A stretch of 64,000 nt of DNA from the NCBI GenBank assembly GCA_947444305.1, contig CANEZP010000005.1, forward strand, positions 215,460 to 279,459. The letters are read 5' to 3'. Of this stretch, positions 1 through 7,707 are shown in pieces. Position 1 is the first letter of the stretch; every line of letters begins with the position of its first letter. The notes under the pieces are model-generated. The model was not told the origin of the DNA and did not search any database. It saw only the letters and a list, made by a program, of their open reading frames with translations. Origin of the DNA: Pseudobdellovibrionaceae bacterium (GTDB lineage Bacteria > Bdellovibrionota > Bdellovibrionia > Bdellovibrionales > UBA1609). A program made the position numbers and the translations under genes.

Positions 1-903
1 TTTTCCGGGCTCGGTTAATTCGCAATTGCCCCCTTGCTCGGCCGCCATGTCGACGATCACGCTACCCGCCTTCATCGACTGAACCATATCGGCCAAAATC
101 AAACGCGGCGCGGGCTTACCGGGAATCAAAGCCGTCGTGATAATGATGTCCACGTCTCGCGCCTGCTCGGCGAATAACTTCATCTCGGCCGCGATAAATT
201 CGGGGCTCATAGTTTTTGCGTAACCGCCCGCGCCCGAACCTTCTTCGGCAAAATCCAGTTCGAGAAATTCTGCGCCCATGCTTTGCACTTGTTCTTTGAC
301 CTCGGGCCGGGTGTCGAAGGCACGAACGATTGCCCCGAGGCCGCCCGCCGTTCCGATCGCGGCCAAACCCGCAACTCCGGCACCGATGACCATAACCTTT
401 GCCGGCGGAACCTTACCCGCCGCGGTGATTTGCCCGGTGAAAAAGCGGCCGAAATGATGAGCCGCTTCGATAACCGCGCGGTAGCCCGCGATATTCGCCA
501 TCGAACTCAACGCATCCAATTTTTGCGCACGTGATATTCGCGGAACGCAATCCATCGCCAAGACATTCACTTTTTTTGCGGCAAGCTTAGTCAACAAATC
601 GGAATTCTGCGCAGGCCAAATGAAGCTGATCAGTGTTTGCCCGGGCCGTAAGCGCTCAATCTCCGACGCTTCGGGCGCGCGCACTTTCAAAATAATATCG
701 GCGATCGACCAAAGCTGCGCGGCCTCGCGAACGACTTCGCCGCCCGCCGTTTGAAACGCGGCATCCGAAACATTCGCGGCCTCACCCGCCCCGCTTTCGA
801 AGCTTACCGTGAATCCAAGCTTTTTGATTTTTTCGACGACGTCAGGGGTAGCGGCGACGCGTTTCTCGCCCGATTGAACTTCCTTGGGTATTCCAATTCT
901 CAT
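1..903 (-). CDS. pntA: NAD(P) transhydrogenase subunit alpha, partial (C-terminus outside window)
   Basis: Alpha-1 subunit of the proton-translocating transhydrogenase, which moves hydride between NADH and NADP+ at the inner membrane. The frame opens at 903 with MRIGIPKEVQSGEKRVAATP, the typical N-terminus of the AlaDH/PNT family, and stays open to the left edge (301 codons seen; family members have about 380-510 residues). The N-terminal PNT domain is followed by a Rossmann NAD-binding motif, VIGAGVAGLAAIGTA, near residue 170, and by the RAFDTRPEVKEQVQSMGAEF segment that is diagnostic of PntA against alanine dehydrogenase. The membrane part and the pntB partner, if present, lie beyond base 1. 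Confidence 0.93.
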   Translation of the reverse strand, partial: MRIGIPKEVQSGEKRVAATPDVVEKIKKLGFTVSFESGAGEAANVSDAAFQTAGGEVVREAAQLWSIADIILKVRAPEASEIERLRPGQTLISFIWPAQNSDLLTKLAAKKVNVLAMDCVPRISRAQKLDALSSMANIAGYRAVIEAAHHFGRFFTGQITAAGKVPPAKVMVIGAGVAGLAAIGTAGGLGAIVRAFDTRPEVKEQVQSMGAEFLELDFAEEGSGAGGYAKTMSPEFIAAEMKLFAEQARDVDIIITTALIPGKPAPRLILADMVQSMKAGSVIVDMAAEQGGNCELTEPGK

Positions 904-986
904 GCTTATCTCCTGAAGTGTCCCAGGCAATAGCACGGCAATTTAGGGCTTGGCCAACTGATCCTTTAATGGTGTATACACGGGTC

Positions 987-1361
987 ATGATTTCCTACCA
1001 GGTCTACAAAGTTCTGCATCTTGCGGGTGTGTTTATGGTCGTCATGTCCCTGGGCGCGATGGTTTTGCACGCGGTCAACGGGGGCGGCAAAAACCATCCG
1101 TTTCGAAAACAAATGGCGAGCACCCATGGCCTCGGATTGCTGTTGTCTCTCGTTGCAGGTTTTGGATTGTTGGCAAGATTGGGTTTCGTACACAACCAGT
1201 GGCCGCCCGGCTGGGCGCTTACGAAAATGGGAATATGGATTGTCTTCGGTGGGCTTTCGAGTGTGCTGCTTAGAAAACCTAAATTAGCCAAGCCGCTCTG
1301 GCTTGGCATCATCGTTCTTTTTACTTCGGCCGCTTACCTCGCGAACTACAAACCTTTCTAA
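987..1361 (+). CDS. Small four-helix membrane protein of unknown function
   Basis: A 124-residue protein with four predicted membrane helices (about residues 8-26, 47-65, 76-96 and 101-118). I take ATG at 987 as start; an in-frame GTG at 918 would add 23 polar residues that overlap the divergent pntA promoter region. The layout (xxVLHLAGVFMVVMSLGAMV at the N-terminus, short loops, basic cytoplasmic turns) resembles small SirB2/CopD-like membrane proteins, but no diagnostic residues are visible. It is divergent from pntA with an 83-bp gap and convergent with the next gene. Confidence 0.7.
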   Translation: MISYQVYKVLHLAGVFMVVMSLGAMVLHAVNGGGKNHPFRKQMASTHGLGLLLSLVAGFGLLARLGFVHNQWPPGWALTKMGIWIVFGGLSSVLLRKPKLAKPLWLGIIVLFTSAAYLANYKPF

Positions 1362-1368
1362 AGGTCTA

Positions 1369-1863
1369 TTAAGCGTTCGCAAAGTCCATGCGGTCGTAGG
1401 CGTCTTTCGCCTTATTCAACTGAACTTCTTGGCTCTCATCGATCAGGGTAACGAACACCCCGTGCTCGTCGGGACCGATCAAGTGATCACCGCTTGTGCG
1501 GCGGGCGTTACCGTAAGATTGGATGACGCCGATCGCGATACCGACCACGACGAAGATCAATCCACCGACTAGGGCGAGCTCTTTTTTGTAGGCGTAATCG
1601 AGTAAGAAAGAAGTCGTCACAAAAATTAAACCGCCCATGAACACACCCGCGAGCGCACCGAGCACGGCCCACATCAAGGCCGAACGTTTCATCTCGGGAG
1701 GGTTCACGTTGTTCCGTTTAACTGCGTCCTTATCGTTCGGTGAAAGCACGCGAATTTGCTCGCGCGGGATACCGGCGCTGACTAACGCGCGAACGGCATC
1801 TTGGATTTTGTTGGCATCGTAGAATTTGGCGAAAGAATAAACTTTATTTTTCATACCCATCAA
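1369..1863 (-). CDS. Membrane protein with a general-stress-17M-like N-terminus
   Basis: A 164-residue protein. The N-terminal 50 residues (YSFAKFYDANKIQDAVRALVSAGIPREQIRVLSP) look like the alpha/beta 'flip' domain of general stress protein 17M and DUF1269-type proteins. They are followed by two membrane helices (about 63-85 and 94-115) and a soluble C-terminal tail (GVFVTLIDESQEVQLNKAKDAY) that resembles the second half of a ferredoxin-like fold. The exact start is unsure: ATG codons occur at residues 2 and 4. Function unknown; a stress-related membrane role is a guess from the fold. Confidence 0.6.
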   Translation of the reverse strand: MMGMKNKVYSFAKFYDANKIQDAVRALVSAGIPREQIRVLSPNDKDAVKRNNVNPPEMKRSALMWAVLGALAGVFMGGLIFVTTSFLLDYAYKKELALVGGLIFVVVGIAIGVIQSYGNARRTSGDHLIGPDEHGVFVTLIDESQEVQLNKAKDAYDRMDFANA

Positions 1864-1947
1864 TAAAGCACCGCCTGTGCCAAGACGCGTGTCGCTTAAA
1901 AGCTAGCGCGCCCTGGATGACTAGGGAATTTTGCCCCTTAGCCGGGT

Positions 1948-2352
1948 CTAGGTTGTCCACAACGCGAGCAGCGTCCACATGATAACGACAACGACGAGAC
2001 CACCCGAGTACGCCAACATACGGTGAAAAATATTATTGTAGGTCAGATGAATCACCGCCTGCGCATACCGGAAAGAAACAAACGCCCAGGCCAAGCACAC
2101 CATAACCGGCCCGTCTAATTGAGTAATCATCGCGATGAGACAGGCGATGAAGAAGAGCACCGGCAGTTCAAACAGATTTATGAAATGTCGTGCGGGTATC
2201 GCGGCGTATTCCGGCATTTCACCGCCCCCGCACATCGCGCGAAAGTATTTAAAATCTAGCGCTTTTGTACGAACCGCTTTCACGCGGGCCCGGAACATGA
2301 CGACGGCAATGACCGGCGTGAGCAGAAACATAAAATACATCGGTAGAATCAT
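1948..2352 (-). CDS. MAPEG family membrane protein
   Basis: A 134-residue integral membrane protein of the MAPEG superfamily (membrane-associated proteins in eicosanoid and glutathione metabolism). The family motif is seen as ARHFINLFELPVLFF near residue 50, followed by two or three helices and the conserved RYAQAVIHLTYNN stretch, which matches the R.xHxxxYNN signature of bacterial members. ATG at 2352 is preferred because it lies 7 bp behind the stop of the upstream gene; a longer frame from 2409 would overlap that gene. Bacterial substrates of this family are mostly unknown. Confidence 0.8.
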   Translation of the reverse strand: MILPMYFMFLLTPVIAVVMFRARVKAVRTKALDFKYFRAMCGGGEMPEYAAIPARHFINLFELPVLFFIACLIAMITQLDGPVMVCLAWAFVSFRYAQAVIHLTYNNIFHRMLAYSGGLVVVVIMWTLLALWTT

Positions 2353-2359
2353 GGAAGCA

Positions 2360-3091
2360 TTAGATCGAAGCCTCCACGAGGGCGTCAAGATCGATGCGTT
2401 GGCTTTCAAGCTTCGGCTGCGATTTAGGTGTTTTCAAACAGTTGTCGCAACGATGGCAGGCTTCGGCATTCTCGATACCCAAATGCTTAGCTAGCAAAAC
2501 TGAACGGCATAAAGCGGACTGCGCGTACCGGGTCACGAGCTTCATCGCTTCCGCATCTCGTTTTTGCGCGCGCTTATCCTTACCTAAAAACAGAAGCGAA
2601 CAGCGGGTAGGCTCCCCGTCGGTGCCGGCGCACGAGGTCTCACGACTGTAATCTTCAATCGACACAGGGTAATTGTAATGAACAACCATGCGCACGTGAA
2701 AGCCGCGAACCTCCGAGCTACAATCTTTACAGACGATGAGAACCGCGGGCCGGCCTAGTTCAAAGTTTCTTAGATTCTCCAGACGTTCGGCCGCACGCAT
2801 GCGTTGATGATAGCGTAGAGAAGTGATTCCGCGCTCATTCAAGAATTTGTGAACGTAATCGGCCGCCTTGCTTGTCGCACAGTAGACTATAGTGCGCCCC
2901 GACTGGGACTTTAAAAGCTCGAGCAGTTTAAAGTCTTTTGACTCTTCCGATTCGAGCAACTGAGATTCGTAAAAAATATTTTCGTGAAGCGCATGAAAAG
3001 CGGGTGTTGAATTCATGCCGCCGAATTGTGCAAAGTCAGCGCCAGCGAACGCAGACGGCTTTCTCAACAAAAACCGTCCGCGCGAACGCAT
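2360..3091 (-). CDS. Truncated, degenerate RecQ-like protein (helicase C-terminal domain plus zinc domain)
   Basis: A 243-residue protein that aligns with the second half of RecQ helicases. About residues 40-165 match the RecA-like domain 2 (SGRTIVYCATSKAADYVHKFL; later VRMVVHYNYPVSIEDYSRET). Residues 180-222 match the RecQ zinc-binding domain, with C-R-S-V-L-L...C-HRCDNC giving four Cys ligands. The whole N-terminal ATPase domain (Walker A, DExH) is missing, and ohr lies directly upstream, so it is not split off nearby. Motif VI, normally ESGRAGRDG, reads ETSCAGTDG, so both arginines of the ATP sensor are gone. Motif V is also degenerate (CKDCSSEVRG). It cannot be an active helicase alone. 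The start is either ATG 3091, preceded by GGGGA, or ATG 3016. Confidence 0.75.
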   Translation of the reverse strand: MRSRGRFLLRKPSAFAGADFAQFGGMNSTPAFHALHENIFYESQLLESEESKDFKLLELLKSQSGRTIVYCATSKAADYVHKFLNERGITSLRYHQRMRAAERLENLRNFELGRPAVLIVCKDCSSEVRGFHVRMVVHYNYPVSIEDYSRETSCAGTDGEPTRCSLLFLGKDKRAQKRDAEAMKLVTRYAQSALCRSVLLAKHLGIENAEACHRCDNCLKTPKSQPKLESQRIDLDALVEASI

Positions 3092-3118
3092 AATTCCCCA
3101 AGCGGGACTTTCGCGAAC

Positions 3119-3544
3119 TTAGACCAGAGTCAGTTTCACTTCGATGTTGCCGCGGGTCGCGTTGGAGTACGGGCACACCGTATGGGCTTTTTCGACGATC
3201 GATTGCAAGGTGGCTTTGTCTAAGCCGGGCGCCGCGATCTTCAATTCTACCTCGATACCGAAACCACCCGGGATTTGCCCGATGCCGACGATGCCCTCGA
3301 TTGAGGTGTCGTCCGGTAATTTCGTTTTCTGCTGGCCGGCGACGAACTTCATAGCGCCGATGAAGCAAGCCGAGTAACCGGCCGCAAACATTTGCTCGGG
3401 GTTCGTTCCCGCGCCGCCGCCGCCACCCAACTCTTTAGGGGTCGTCAACTTGACGTCGACATCGCCGGCTTCGGTTTTCGTGCGGCCGTCACGGCCACCC
3501 GTTGATTTCGCTTTTCCGCGATAAAGAACCTTCTCGAGTTTCAC
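3119..3544 (-). CDS. ohr: Organic hydroperoxide resistance protein (OsmC/Ohr family)
   Basis: Thiol peroxidase that reduces organic and lipid hydroperoxides using two cysteines and lipoylated proteins as reductant. The 141-residue product shows the Ohr N-terminus KLEKVLYRGKAKSTGGRDGR, the peroxidatic Cys in AAGYSACFIGAM (about residue 56) and the resolving Cys in VCPYSNATRGN (about 121), with the conserved Arg and Glu. I choose GTG at 3544: an SD, GGAGGT, ends 4 bases before it, and the protein then begins exactly where Ohr proteins do. The ATG at 3556 lies inside or before that SD. No OhrR gene is adjacent. Confidence 0.93.
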   Translation of the reverse strand: MKLEKVLYRGKAKSTGGRDGRTKTEAGDVDVKLTTPKELGGGGGAGTNPEQMFAAGYSACFIGAMKFVAGQQKTKLPDDTSIEGIVGIGQIPGGFGIEVELKIAAPGLDKATLQSIVEKAHTVCPYSNATRGNIEVKLTLV

Positions 3545-3616
3545 AGATACCTCCATATTGGTAAGCGGTAAAAGTAACCGCGTTAAATTCTACTGGCAAA
3601 CTTTTCGAAGGAATTG

Positions 3617-4279
3617 TTAAGGCTTCGGCTTAAGGTCTTCGTCGGTAAGATCCGTGACGCTGCCGTAATCACGAAAACCGAGGAACCACGAATCGGTTCC
3701 CTTCGGGTAAGCGGGATTGCCGTCTTGATCGGTAGTGACTAAGTCGCGCATGAAGATCCAAGCGTTCTCGCCGCCGGTGCAAGTGATGTTCAGCCACTCG
3801 TCTTGCGGCTTTTCCATTTTTTCAAGATCGTAAGTCATTTTCTCGAGCAAGCTTTGATCGGCCATATACTCTTTGCCTTTGTAACGGACCTTGAACCAAC
3901 CTTCGGAACCGTAGATCAAGTATTCGACGAGTTCGCCCTTGGCAACGGTGACCTGACCTTCCGATTTATCGCCGATCTTAACGTCTTCGTTCGCGACCAT
4001 CGGAATAATCTGGGCGGCGGTAATATACTTTGCGGGACGTGCCGAATTCCAAGGATGATAATTTGCGCGGAAAGGAACCGCGCATTGAATGCTGACGGGA
4101 AGATCTGGATCCATACCCGCGCGCGCCGGTAAGACCACGCCCTTCTCCCGCACAGAAATTCCGTTCGGGTACTCACCCGACCAAAATTCAGTTTGGTACC
4201 AAGTGTTGTCGTAAGCGGCCCACGCGCTTACGCTAAATAATAATGATGCTATAGCCACGAGCGATTTCAAAGCGGTCAT
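3617..4279 (-). CDS. Exported protein of unknown function
   Basis: A 220-residue protein with a clear signal peptide (MTALKSLVAIASLLFSVSAWA, cleavage after AWA). ATG at 4279 has a strong SD, GGAGG, 8 bases upstream; the longer frame to 4324 lacks one. The mature part has two widely spaced cysteines (SIQCAVPF and NITCTGG) that could form a disulphide, and a middle segment, YLIYGSEGWFKVRYKGKEYMADQSL, with the look of a bacterial SH3-like strand pattern. No family recognised; the periplasmic location is inferred from the signal sequence. Confidence 0.65.
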   Translation of the reverse strand: MTALKSLVAIASLLFSVSAWAAYDNTWYQTEFWSGEYPNGISVREKGVVLPARAGMDPDLPVSIQCAVPFRANYHPWNSARPAKYITAAQIIPMVANEDVKIGDKSEGQVTVAKGELVEYLIYGSEGWFKVRYKGKEYMADQSLLEKMTYDLEKMEKPQDEWLNITCTGGENAWIFMRDLVTTDQDGNPAYPKGTDSWFLGFRDYGSVTDLTDEDLKPKP

Positions 4280-4421
4280 CCTCACCCTCCTCAGGTTGAT
4301 AGTGTTTTGCGCGAGACTACCCACCCCGGCCCAATTCCGTCACTCTTATCGAGGCCTTAAACACCGCTTCCCCGGCGGCGACCGCGTAAAATCGAGCCCA
4401 GCGTTTGCATTCTTATCTTTC

Positions 4422-4874
4422 ATGATCAACCGTCTCGTTTTATTTACTTTAGCATTGGCTATGGCCGTACCCGCGTTCGCGACGGCGAAGTCATCGGTCC
4501 ACGCATCTAACTTGATCATTACCGTGAGCCTCTCGAAGCATTCGATGACGATTCAAAAAAACACCCGAAAGAGCCGTCAGGTTTTGACCGCGTGGATTAT
4601 TCCGGTTGCGGCCGGCACGATTAAACCCGGAAATTATAAATTACAGCGCATGACCGACCGTTACCAATCCCAAGGCGGCAACGTCATTTTAGAAAACGTC
4701 GTTCGCACCGACGGCAATTTCAACGTCCGTACGACGCGCATGTTTCAGGAATGGCGCGAATCCGGCCGTCCCGCCGTGCACGCGATCGTTCTCGACAGCG
4801 AAACAGGTTCATTGCTTTTCACGACCATCCGCACTTACGGGATCGATAAAGCACTGCTCCGCGTGATCCCCTAA
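4422..4874 (+). CDS. Exported L,D-transpeptidase-like protein lacking the catalytic Cys motif (probable pseudoenzyme)
   Basis: A 150-residue protein with a signal peptide (LVLFTLALAMAVPAFATA). The mature part follows the plan of the YkuD L,D-transpeptidase domain: LIITVSLSKHSMTIQKN, then IPVAAGTIKPGNYKL (family: v.G...TP.G.f.l), and a C-terminal LDSETGSLLFTTIRTYG...LRVI, which matches the segment after the active site. Where active enzymes have SHGCIRL, this protein has AVHAIVL; the nucleophilic Cys and the following Arg are absent, as is the upstream IHG motif. If the alignment is right, it binds but does not cross-link peptidoglycan. ATG 4422 is chosen over an upstream in-frame start at 4296 that has no SD and would bury the signal peptide. 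Confidence 0.55.
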   Translation: MINRLVLFTLALAMAVPAFATAKSSVHASNLIITVSLSKHSMTIQKNTRKSRQVLTAWIIPVAAGTIKPGNYKLQRMTDRYQSQGGNVILENVVRTDGNFNVRTTRMFQEWRESGRPAVHAIVLDSETGSLLFTTIRTYGIDKALLRVIP

Positions 4875-4923
4875 TCAAACTGGCAGGCTTCGTGCAATCC
4901 ACCTGATCAGAACAGGAGGATTT

Positions 4924-5166
4924 ATGAATCCAAATATCTCTCAGGTTGCCGGAACGGTAATCGCACCCAAAGTACTGCGCGCGTTTCGTTTTAGCTGGTT
5001 GGTTTACGGAGCCATTGCCTACTATGGTCTTCGCTTTATGAGTAAACGTGGAATTTTTCCCGACCAAGCCGATGCGGCTTTGAACGTTATCGATCGTGGA
5101 CTCGGGGCATTGAAGAACCAAGTGGGACTTGGCGGCACCACTCAGCAAGCCGATACGCTTCATTAG
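4924..5166 (+). CDS. Small protein of unknown function
   Basis: An 80-residue protein with a very good ribosome binding site (AGGAGGA, 4 bases before ATG). It has one moderately hydrophobic stretch near residues 22-38 (FRFSWLVYGAIAYYGLRFM), probably a single membrane helix, and a Gly/Ala-rich C-terminus (IDRGLGALKNQVGLGGTTQQ). No family recognised. It sits alone between the exported L,D-transpeptidase-like protein and the DTW gene, all on the plus strand. Confidence 0.65.
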   Translation: MNPNISQVAGTVIAPKVLRAFRFSWLVYGAIAYYGLRFMSKRGIFPDQADAALNVIDRGLGALKNQVGLGGTTQQADTLH

Positions 5167-5212
5167 TACGCGTTGATAGACGGCCCGAGCCCAATTATGG
5201 TCGAATGCGGCA

Positions 5213-5914
5213 ATGAATCTTGCCGAATATCACCGGAAAAGGCTCGAGGCGCGTTCTCACCTGCCCGTTTTCCGACAAATCTGTTTCACCTGCCGTCAGC
5301 CGGATTTTAGCTGCTTCTGCTCGTGGTTAAAACCATTCGATCCGCAAATGGACTTCATTATACTTACCCACCCGATCGAGCATCAGCGTCGGATCGCTAC
5401 GGGCCGAATGTCCCATCTCTCGTTGTTGAATTCACAGCTTATCGTCGGCCACGATTACACAAAAAATGCGGCGCTTAACCGTGTACTTGAAGACCCGGAT
5501 CGCCACTGCGTAATGCTTTACCCGGGGCCCCGTTCGCAAAATCTTTCGCCGATGAAAGCTGCGGAAAGACGCGCCCTTTTTCCCCAACGAAAAAGATTAA
5601 CGATCCTGGTGATCGACGGCACTTGGTCCACCGCCCGCAAAATGGTTCACCTGAGTCAAAATCTTAAAGCGGTTCCGCGGATTTGTTTTACGCCCCCGAC
5701 TCCGTCAAATTTCCGGGTCCGCCAACAACCTCGTGCCGACTGCTATTCGACGATCGAGGCCATACATCACACGCTTGAATTGCTCGGTCCCGCGATGGGC
5801 TTAGCCGAGCAAGAACGCCCGCAGGACGGGCTATTATTCGTGTTCGACCGCATGGTCGACCGGCAGCTCGAGCTTGCCCATTCGGGACGCCCCAGTCGAC
5901 GCAAATATTTTTAG
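5213..5914 (+). CDS. DTW domain protein, probable tRNA-uridine aminocarboxypropyltransferase
   Basis: The 233-residue product carries the hallmarks of the TDD/DTW family, which transfers the 3-amino-3-carboxypropyl group of SAM to tRNA uridine (acp3U; E. coli TapT/YfiP). Visible are a Cys-rich N-terminal zinc motif (CFTCRQPDFSCFCSW), the TxHPIExxR segment near residue 55, and the defining DGTW motif (ILVIDGTWSTARKM, near 143). RQQPRADCYSTIEAIHHTLELL near 180 is also typical. Translation begins at ATG 5213 and the gene ends 8 bp from the convergent neighbour. Which tRNA position is modified cannot be read from sequence. Confidence 0.88.
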   Translation: MNLAEYHRKRLEARSHLPVFRQICFTCRQPDFSCFCSWLKPFDPQMDFIILTHPIEHQRRIATGRMSHLSLLNSQLIVGHDYTKNAALNRVLEDPDRHCVMLYPGPRSQNLSPMKAAERRALFPQRKRLTILVIDGTWSTARKMVHLSQNLKAVPRICFTPPTPSNFRVRQQPRADCYSTIEAIHHTLELLGPAMGLAEQERPQDGLLFVFDRMVDRQLELAHSGRPSRRKYF

Positions 5915-5922
5915 TTTATACT

Positions 5923-6393
5923 TTAAGGTTTAGAAGCGAGGCCGCGGACATCGATTCGGTGGAGCTTCTTCAGCAGCTCGGGCATGGGACCGGAAGCGAA
6001 GTTATGCTTCGGCCCGCCCTTCCCCATGCGGAAGCCACCTTCAACGAGCGTGAAAACATCGGCCCGGTCCAGACCGATCATCCGCAGCTTGGTGCCGTCA
6101 TCGCAAAATGAAAGCGGACCATCTTTGCGGATGGGATAAAGATCGAATAGCCCCGATGTAAAGAAGCTGATCGTTAGATTGTCGTCGAGGGCGCTGATGA
6201 TGACGTAGGAGCCTTTAGTTTCATTCACCATCGCGATTTGGCGGTCGGCGCTGAATAAAGGTTTCAATGCTTTTAGATTCTCGCTCCGGTCCAGGTCGGT
6301 GAAGCTAACCGCGCAGATATCTCCGGCCGCGAATGCCGCCGTCGAACTTACGGCAAAAACGGTAATGAGGAGAAGCGAGGTAAAAACAGCCAC
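5923..6393 (-). CDS. Exported protein of unknown function
   Basis: A 156-residue protein with an N-terminal signal peptide (FTSLLLITVFAVSSTAAFAAG) and a single conserved-looking Cys pair (DICAVSF, LSFCDDG). Strand-rich mature sequence with no known motif. It is convergent with the DTW gene. Nothing in the surroundings suggests a function. Confidence 0.55.
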   Translation of the reverse strand: MAVFTSLLLITVFAVSSTAAFAAGDICAVSFTDLDRSENLKALKPLFSADRQIAMVNETKGSYVIISALDDNLTISFFTSGLFDLYPIRKDGPLSFCDDGTKLRMIGLDRADVFTLVEGGFRMGKGGPKHNFASGPMPELLKKLHRIDVRGLASKP

Positions 6394-6496
6394 TGTTTAT
6401 AGGATACAGGAGTTTCGTGAATAAAGATGGACCCGGCCCTAATAAATGCGTCTTATTGGGAAAACTCCGCCAAAGACTCCTCCGGTGAGGTGGCGA

Positions 6497-6685
6497 TCAC
6501 TGTGCGCGTTCGGCACTGAGGTTGATGATTTCGCCGTCTTCAACCTCGTAGCTGATTTCGATCGGATTGCAGCAAACTTGGCAATCTTCGATGTAAGACT
6601 GCGTGCCGTAAAGTTCTTCGAGCACCATCGAAATACTCTGCCCGCAGTAAGGACAGGTAAAAAACTTTTCGGCTTCAAATTCCAT
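6497..6685 (-). CDS. CPXCG-motif small zinc-ribbon protein
   Basis: A 62-residue protein with two cysteine knuckles, CPYCG (residues 10-14) and CQVCC (about 36-40), the arrangement of the CPXCG-motif zinc-ribbon family; the C-terminal half is acidic (YEVEDGEIINLSAERAQ). It starts at ATG 6685 inside the end of terC (11-bp overlap), so the two are almost certainly cotranscribed. Function unknown; small zinc-ribbon proteins of this type occur widely in proteobacteria. Confidence 0.82.
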   Translation of the reverse strand: MEFEAEKFFTCPYCGQSISMVLEELYGTQSYIEDCQVCCNPIEISYEVEDGEIINLSAERAQ

Positions 6686-7610
6686 TTTTATCCGTACGGC
6701 TGACGTACCAGGAGCCCAAACCCGCCGTCGCCAGAATCGCGAAGATGACGAGCAAAGACACCCAGCTCGGGATTTTGACGAAATCAACGATCAGCATCTT
6801 TGTCCCGATGAACGCCAAAATTGCGGCCAAGCCGGGCTTAAGGTAACGGAGTTCGTTGAGGCCGTCCGCGAGCACGAAGTACAACGCGCGCAAACCTAGG
6901 ATCGCGAGAATATTCGAGGCAAACGCCACGAAAGAATCCTGCGTGACCGCGAATACCGCCGGGATCGAATCGACCGCAAAAACGAGATCGGTCGCTTCGA
7001 TCACCACGAGCGCCATGAATAATGGAGTTACCTTAAGGATGCCGTTATCTTTCACGAAGAAATGCGCGCCCTCGGTCTTTTCGGTGGTGGGCACGATCTT
7101 ACGGAGCAAACGCAGCGACCAGTTTTCTTTCGCGTCGATCTTTTCATCACCGTCGCGCAAAAATTTAATCGCCGTGATTACTAAGATTGCGCCGAATATG
7201 TAGAGAATCCAGTGGAAGTGGTGCAACAGCTGCGCACCCGCGATGATAAAGATAGCGCGCAGAACGATCGCGCCGAGCACGCCGTAAAAAAGAATTCGGT
7301 GTTGATATTCACCCGGCACGCGGAACGAGCCGAAGATCAATAGAATCACGAAGAGATTGTCGACGCTTAAACTTTTCTCGACCAAATAGCCGGTCAAGAA
7401 TTCAAGCCCCAGTTCGGTTCCATATTGATGAGCAAACCAAGCGTTAAAGATCAAAGCGATCGTGATCCACAATCCGCTCTCGAGCAACGCGGCCTTGCGC
7501 GACACCTTGTGGTGCCCACGGCCGAACAGACTTAGGTCGACCGCGAGGAGGACGACGATGCCGATTGTAAACGCGATCCATAACCAGGTGGGGGCGACGG
7601 TAAGTTCCAT
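6675..7610 (-). CDS. TerC/Alx family integral membrane protein
   Basis: A 311-residue protein with about nine membrane helices, of the TerC family; E. coli Alx and related proteins export Mn2+ or serve metallation of exported enzymes. The acidic membrane motifs typical of the family are seen: SLSVDNLFVILLIF near residue 80, and VVIEATDLVFAVDSIPAVFAVT near 205. The large cytoplasmic loop (about 150-190) and a short tail, SRTDKNGI, complete it. The yybP-ykoY manganese riboswitch that often precedes alx is not visible in the short leader (7611-7674). Cotranscribed with the CPXCG gene. Confidence 0.9.
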   Translation of the reverse strand: MELTVAPTWLWIAFTIGIVVLLAVDLSLFGRGHHKVSRKAALLESGLWITIALIFNAWFAHQYGTELGLEFLTGYLVEKSLSVDNLFVILLIFGSFRVPGEYQHRILFYGVLGAIVLRAIFIIAGAQLLHHFHWILYIFGAILVITAIKFLRDGDEKIDAKENWSLRLLRKIVPTTEKTEGAHFFVKDNGILKVTPLFMALVVIEATDLVFAVDSIPAVFAVTQDSFVAFASNILAILGLRALYFVLADGLNELRYLKPGLAAILAFIGTKMLIVDFVKIPSWVSLLVIFAILATAGLGSWYVSRTDKNGI

Positions 7611-7674
7611 AAGCCTAAGGGTAAGCGTATTGATACTTTTAAGAAATTAGATAATAGGGCGGCTAACGCTTCGC

Positions 7675-7707
7675 TTATTTCAAAGTGAAGGTCTTCATCA
7701 ACTTCAC
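7675..7707 (-). repeat. Vestigial copy of the 3' end of the adjacent LysR gene
   Basis: Read on the minus strand, these 33 bases encode VKLMKTFTLK-stop. The true end of the LysR gene (7707-7739) encodes VKLMKSFTLK-stop. The two copies are tandem, share one base (the G of TAG) and differ at several synonymous positions, so this is a diverged second 3' end and not a fresh duplication. It suggests that a second, paralogous LysR gene once ended here and was removed. Confidence 0.7.

Noticed and set aside
7611..7674. A possible yybP-ykoY manganese riboswitch before terC.
   Set aside because: The leader is too short and shows none of the conserved loops.
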